The notes below the pieces were generated by a model. It was given only the letters and a program-made list of their open reading frames with translations, did no database searches and had not been told where the DNA came from. A DNA stretch of 64,000 nucleotides from Pseudomonadota bacterium (lineage in GTDB: Bacteria > Desulfobacterota > Binatia > UBA9968): NCBI GenBank assembly GCA_021324155.1, contig JAJPJQ010000042.1, positions 153,791 through 217,790 of the forward strand. Reading direction: 5' to 3'. How positions within the stretch are numbered: the stretch's first letter is position 1; each line of letters starts with the position of its first letter. Positions 61,224 through 64,000 of this stretch are shown here, piece by piece. Both the position numbers and the translations under genes were made by a program.

Positions 61224-61718
61224 ATGGCCGTTCTCAACCTCGCGCGTCAAACACAGCCGGACTACTGCTACAGCCACATTTTGCGCTGCATCGGACAGAA
61301 CCTTACGTCGCTCGACTTGAGAGCGTTCGAGCTGCACTGCGAAGGCGACCGCTACCGCGTTCACGGCTGGCACAAAGGTGCGTCTCTCTCGGTCAGCATC
61401 GACCGCGAATTTACGATGGCGGATATCGAGCAGCTGGAAGCGGAAGGCCGGCGCCAGCGGCGCGCCGGCGGCTCGAAACGGAATTTATTGAGCCTCGCTC
61501 ACATCCTACGCACGGCGGGAAATTACGTCGATCTTCTCGGCCAGAAATTAATCCGCGTCGAGTGGCAGTACCAGTCGGAGAAAGTCCAGTGCCTCACGAT
61601 TCAATATCAGGCGCCGGACGAGACCGAGGGCGCCATCGACGAAGTCTGCGTCCACATCTACAAAGAGAAGAAAAAGATGCGGCCGCTCTCCATACGCGCA
61701 GTGTCCGCTACAAAATAA
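61224..61718 (+). CDS. Hypothetical protein
   Basis: Protein of 164 residues from the ATG at 61224; a TTG at 61206 would add six residues. It opens MAVLNLARQTQPDYCYSHILRCIGQNL, has a middle section with a strand-rich part (FELHCEGDRYRVHGWHKGASLSVSID) and a basic stretch (EGRRQRRAGGSKRN). It ends in strands (KVQCLTIQYQAPD) and a basic tail. No motif identified. No signal peptide or membrane segment. It stands between the hydroxylase and a VOC gene (convergent, 6-nt gap). Confidence 0.55.
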   Translation: MAVLNLARQTQPDYCYSHILRCIGQNLTSLDLRAFELHCEGDRYRVHGWHKGASLSVSIDREFTMADIEQLEAEGRRQRRAGGSKRNLLSLAHILRTAGNYVDLLGQKLIRVEWQYQSEKVQCLTIQYQAPDETEGAIDEVCVHIYKEKKKMRPLSIRAVSATK

Positions 61719-61724
61719 CGCGCG

Positions 61725-62090
61725 CTACGCCTTCCACCCTTTAACCGACACATCGACAGGAGTGCCCGCGGGATCGTGCACGCCCATCTCGGCGAAGCGG
61801 CCGTCGCGCGGCTTCTTCTCGTCTTCGCCTTTTGCTCCCGAGCTATGGGCGGTCGCGAGCGTATGCTCCATCTCGTCGACCTGAAATCCGAAATGGTCGA
61901 TGCCCTCGCGGCCGCCGCGCGCTGGCAGGATCGCGAGATTGATGTAGCCGTCGGTGAGATAGATCGCGCGGTTGCCGTCTTCGCGCACGGGACCGCGCCA
62001 TGCCTCGCTCATGCCGAAGGTTTGCTTGTAGAAATCGGCGGTCTTCTCCTGATTCTCGCACTTGATCGCGACGTGTCTGATCTTCGCCAT
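61725..62090 (-). CDS. VOC family protein, paralogue of the 1649 gene
   Basis: Protein of 121 residues: KIRHVAIKCENQEKTADFYKQTFGM, AIYLTDGYINLAILPARGG, DHFGFQVDE and HDPAGTPVDVSVKG. It shares the AKIRHxAI start and the AIYLTDGYxNLAIL strand with the protein at 1649. A GGAGG ribosome-binding site precedes the ATG. It lies 11 nt downstream of an NMT1-type binding-protein gene, as at the other end of the window. Metal-dependent activity is likely; reaction unknown. Confidence 0.82.
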   Translation of the reverse strand: MAKIRHVAIKCENQEKTADFYKQTFGMSEAWRGPVREDGNRAIYLTDGYINLAILPARGGREGIDHFGFQVDEMEHTLATAHSSGAKGEDEKKPRDGRFAEMGVHDPAGTPVDVSVKGWKA

Positions 62091-62101
62091 AGAACCTCCT
62101 C

Positions 62102-63070
62102 TTATTTATACAAGCGATCGACTACCTTAGTCTTTTTTATTTCATCGAGCAGCGACGTATCGACAAAATACGACGGGGGTTGCGTTTTAGGGGCGTTTAT
62201 TTGCTCGAGCTCGAAGGCAAGCGCCGCCTCGTTGGGATAAGGCAATGGCTCGAGCGTATCTTTAACGTCATCAACCCACGCGCCGAGCTGCGCGTCGCTG
62301 ATGCCGCGCATGAAGCGCTGCAAGATACGCACGGTTCCCGCCCGGTTGGTCTTGAAGTAGTGGATCGCCTCGACGTACGCTTGCACGAACCGCTGCACCG
62401 AGCGCCGGTCGCGCTTAAGCTTGCGCTCAGTCGTGGTCAGCGGCGCGTCAAGGCCGGGAATACCGAGCTCGCGGGCGCTCGCCCCCTTGAGCTGCCGCGC
62501 TTTGTTTTGCAGTACGAGCAGCATCGAGGATTCTCCGAGCACGCCGACTTCGATTCTGCCTGCTTCAAGCGCCTGCGTCACCCCCGGGGTGCCGCCCATC
62601 TGCAGCACGGTCACGTCGGATTCCTTCATTCCGTTTTTCTTGAGCGCGGTTCTTAGAAAAGTATCGCCCGCGGAGCCGAACTGGGTCACGCCAACGATTT
62701 TTCCCTTGATGTCATGGAACGTGGACAGCGGCGAATCGTTCTTGACCAGAATGCGCTGCGACGAGTAAGACGACGGCGAGGCGAGGATGACGACGTCCGC
62801 GCCCTGCGTCCGCGCGCGCAGAATCGCGGGCGCGCCGGCAACGATGTAGTCGAGGTCGCCGGCGATCAGCGCCTGCACGGTGCGCGGGCTGCCGGGAACG
62901 AGCAGGATTTCACCCCTGAAACCGTAGTTCACAAGCAAACCCGCGTCGCGCATGATCCAGAAGAGCCCCTGGCCGGGGTTAATCGCGACGTGCGCCAGCC
63001 TGAGATTTTCGACCGCGTACGAAGCCGTCGGCCCGAACAGCAGCAAAACAACAATACAGAGAAATTTCAC
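62102..63070 (-). CDS. NMT1/SsuA-type substrate-binding protein
   Basis: Periplasmic binding protein of 322 residues if started at the GTG at 63070 (VKFLCIVVLLLFGPTASYA signal peptide). The frame is open upstream to 63265, and an ATG (MPFLTPASG) is another option. LRLAHVAINPGQGLFWIMRDAGLLVNYGF opens the mature protein. SPRTVQALIAGDLDYIVAGAPAILRAR and VGVTQFGSAGDTFLRTALKKNGM are typical blocks. It forms a module with the downstream VOC gene (11-nt gap) and is divergent from the FMN dehydrogenase gene. No permease or ATPase nearby. Confidence 0.84.
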   Translation of the reverse strand: MKFLCIVVLLLFGPTASYAVENLRLAHVAINPGQGLFWIMRDAGLLVNYGFRGEILLVPGSPRTVQALIAGDLDYIVAGAPAILRARTQGADVVILASPSSYSSQRILVKNDSPLSTFHDIKGKIVGVTQFGSAGDTFLRTALKKNGMKESDVTVLQMGGTPGVTQALEAGRIEVGVLGESSMLLVLQNKARQLKGASARELGIPGLDAPLTTTERKLKRDRRSVQRFVQAYVEAIHYFKTNRAGTVRILQRFMRGISDAQLGAWVDDVKDTLEPLPYPNEAALAFELEQINAPKTQPPSYFVDTSLLDEIKKTKVVDRLYK

Positions 63071-63242
63071 AGGATGATCATTAGCCAGACCGCTCGCCGG
63101 AGTCAAGAAAGGCATGCAGCACAGGCCAAGAGCCGCGAGGAAGATCCGGGCGCTTTTCTCATGCCGCGCGCCCGACGCTTGCGTCGGTTGACACGGCGGG
63201 GAGCGTCCATTACCTTCGCCACGGATTCTGTTGGGAGGAACT

Positions 63243-64000
63243 ATGGCGCTCGATTTCGTCACCAATCAGGAAATCATTGTCGCGGCGCGCGAGAAGCTCG
63301 ATCCGCACGCATGGATTTATCTCACGGGCGGCGCCGAGTCGGAAACGACGATGCGGCGGAACCGCCTCGGGCTCGACTCGCTGGCACTGCGGCCGCGTGT
63401 GCTCGTCGACGTGTCGAGTCTCGACACGTCGACGACGTTCTTGGGCCACAGGCTGCGCGTTCCCGTGCTGCTCGCGCCGATCGGCTCGCTGCAGATCCTC
63501 ACGCCCGAAGGCGCTGTCGCGGTCGCGAAGGCGGCGGCGGAATTCGGCACGGTGAACTTCGTAAGCTCGGTGACGCAGCCGGCGCTCGAAGAAGTCGCGG
63601 CGGCGACGAGCCCGCCGAAGATTTTCCAGCTCTATGTGCAGGGCGACATAAAATGGGTCGAGGCGCTGCTCGCGCGCGTCAAGCGCGCCGGCTACAGTGC
63701 GCTCTGCCTCACGGTCGACACGGCGATCTACGGGCGGCGCGAGCGGCAGATGATGGACCGCTTCCTGCCGCCGAGCCGCCGGCAGACCGGCTACGAGCAT
63801 CGCGCCACGCTCACCTGGGAGACGATGGACGCGATCAAGGAATTCGCCGGCCTGCCGTTTATTCTAAAAGGCGTCGCGACCGCCGAGGATGCCGAACTCG
63901 CGGTCGCGCACGGCGTAAGCGCCGTCTATGTCTCGAACCACGGCGGGCGCCAGCTCGATCACGGCCGCGGCACAATCGACATGCTGCCGGAGATCGCCGC
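63243..64000 (+). CDS. FMN-dependent alpha-hydroxy-acid dehydrogenase (LldD family), 3' end outside window
   Basis: First 252 residues of a TIM-barrel flavoenzyme that oxidises L-lactate, glycolate or mandelate. ATG at 63243 with GGGAGGA. LDPHAWIYLTGGAESETTMRRNRLGLDSLALRPRVLVDVS is the family N-terminus. VPVLLAPIGSLQILTPEGAVAVAKAAAEFGT and QLYVQGD are flavin-contacting. SNHGGRQLDHGRG carries the catalytic His/Arg region, and FILKGVATAEDA supplies the FMN-binding Lys. The frame is open at the right edge. It is divergent from the binding-protein/VOC module. Confidence 0.92.
   Translation, partial: MALDFVTNQEIIVAAREKLDPHAWIYLTGGAESETTMRRNRLGLDSLALRPRVLVDVSSLDTSTTFLGHRLRVPVLLAPIGSLQILTPEGAVAVAKAAAEFGTVNFVSSVTQPALEEVAAATSPPKIFQLYVQGDIKWVEALLARVKRAGYSALCLTVDTAIYGRRERQMMDRFLPPSRRQTGYEHRATLTWETMDAIKEFAGLPFILKGVATAEDAELAVAHGVSAVYVSNHGGRQLDHGRGTIDMLPEIA

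Overview
The window is about 60% GC and densely packed with bacterial genes, with roughly one gene per 900 bases on both strands. Outer-membrane machinery (an Mla lipid-transport locus, a TolC/NodT-type channel, lipoproteins, a PilU-like ATPase) points to a Gram-negative host. The mixture of many orphan ABC substrate-binding proteins next to catabolic enzymes, aromatic-ring enzymes, a Tat-exported ThDP enzyme and ATP-grasp operons resembles uncultured soil or subsurface lineages such as Binatota/Desulfobacterota_B or Rokubacteria. That placement is an impression from gene content, not a phylogeny. No rRNA, tRNA, CRISPR array, transposase or prophage was recognised.

Layout. 1-4.6 kb: tail of a 4,5-dihydroxyphthalate decarboxylase-like gene, an NMT1-type binding protein, a VOC protein, an amidase and a family-1 binding protein. 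4.7-11 kb: an Mla phospholipid-transport locus (mlaE-mlaD-mlaC plus two TPR proteins on the minus strand; a zinc-ribbon/cNMP-binding protein and an mlaF with an extra C-terminal domain on the plus strand). 11-15 kb: glucan phosphorylase, a GST, a flavin-type protein and bacterioferritin. 15-22.4 kb: an aromatic or heteroaromatic catabolic operon (gentisate dioxygenase, HpaB-type monooxygenase, ACMSD-type amidohydrolase, two-subunit molybdenum hydroxylase, binding protein). 22.4-28.6 kb: pilU-like ATPase, an overlapping ATP-grasp/M20 peptidase pair, LapA and TPR proteins. 28.7-34.7 kb: an ECF sigma factor unit followed by a macA-macB-tolC-like efflux operon. A bipartite promoter-like motif is repeated almost exactly in front of both units, so the sigma factor probably controls itself and the pump.

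34.7-39.2 kb: a 36-residue membrane peptide, an envelope-stress cluster (CsbD/YqjD-like, holin-X/YqjE-like), a luciferase-like oxidoreductase, a beta-propeller protein and a CoA-binding protein. 39.2-43.5 kb: an operon of a Tat-exported ThDP enzyme, a c-type cytochrome, a binding protein and a DapA-family aldolase. 43.5-49.6 kb: a compact minus-strand biosynthetic cluster (asparagine-synthetase-like amidotransferase, free acyl carrier protein, acyl-AMP ligase, NadE-like amidating enzyme, with a GNAT-like protein just upstream). 49.6-54.5 kb: DUF6295-like protein, dienelactone hydrolase, and a LeuC/LeuD-like dehydratase with a binding protein and a PEP-mutase/isocitrate-lyase-family enzyme. 54.5-57.8 kb: the transglutaminase/alpha-E/circularly permuted ATP-grasp triad. 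58-64 kb: typA with a premature in-frame stop, a glycine-rich RRM protein behind a strong promoter and long leader, a fatty-acid-hydroxylase-like gene lacking a normal start, a second VOC plus binding-protein module, and the start of an FMN-dependent alpha-hydroxy-acid dehydrogenase that runs off the window.

The observations most worth following are the 43.5-49.6 kb amidotransferase/ACP cluster, the ECF promoter pair, the exported ThDP enzyme with its cytochrome, the ATP-grasp/peptidase pair, and the extended MlaF beside a cyclic-nucleotide-type sensor protein.
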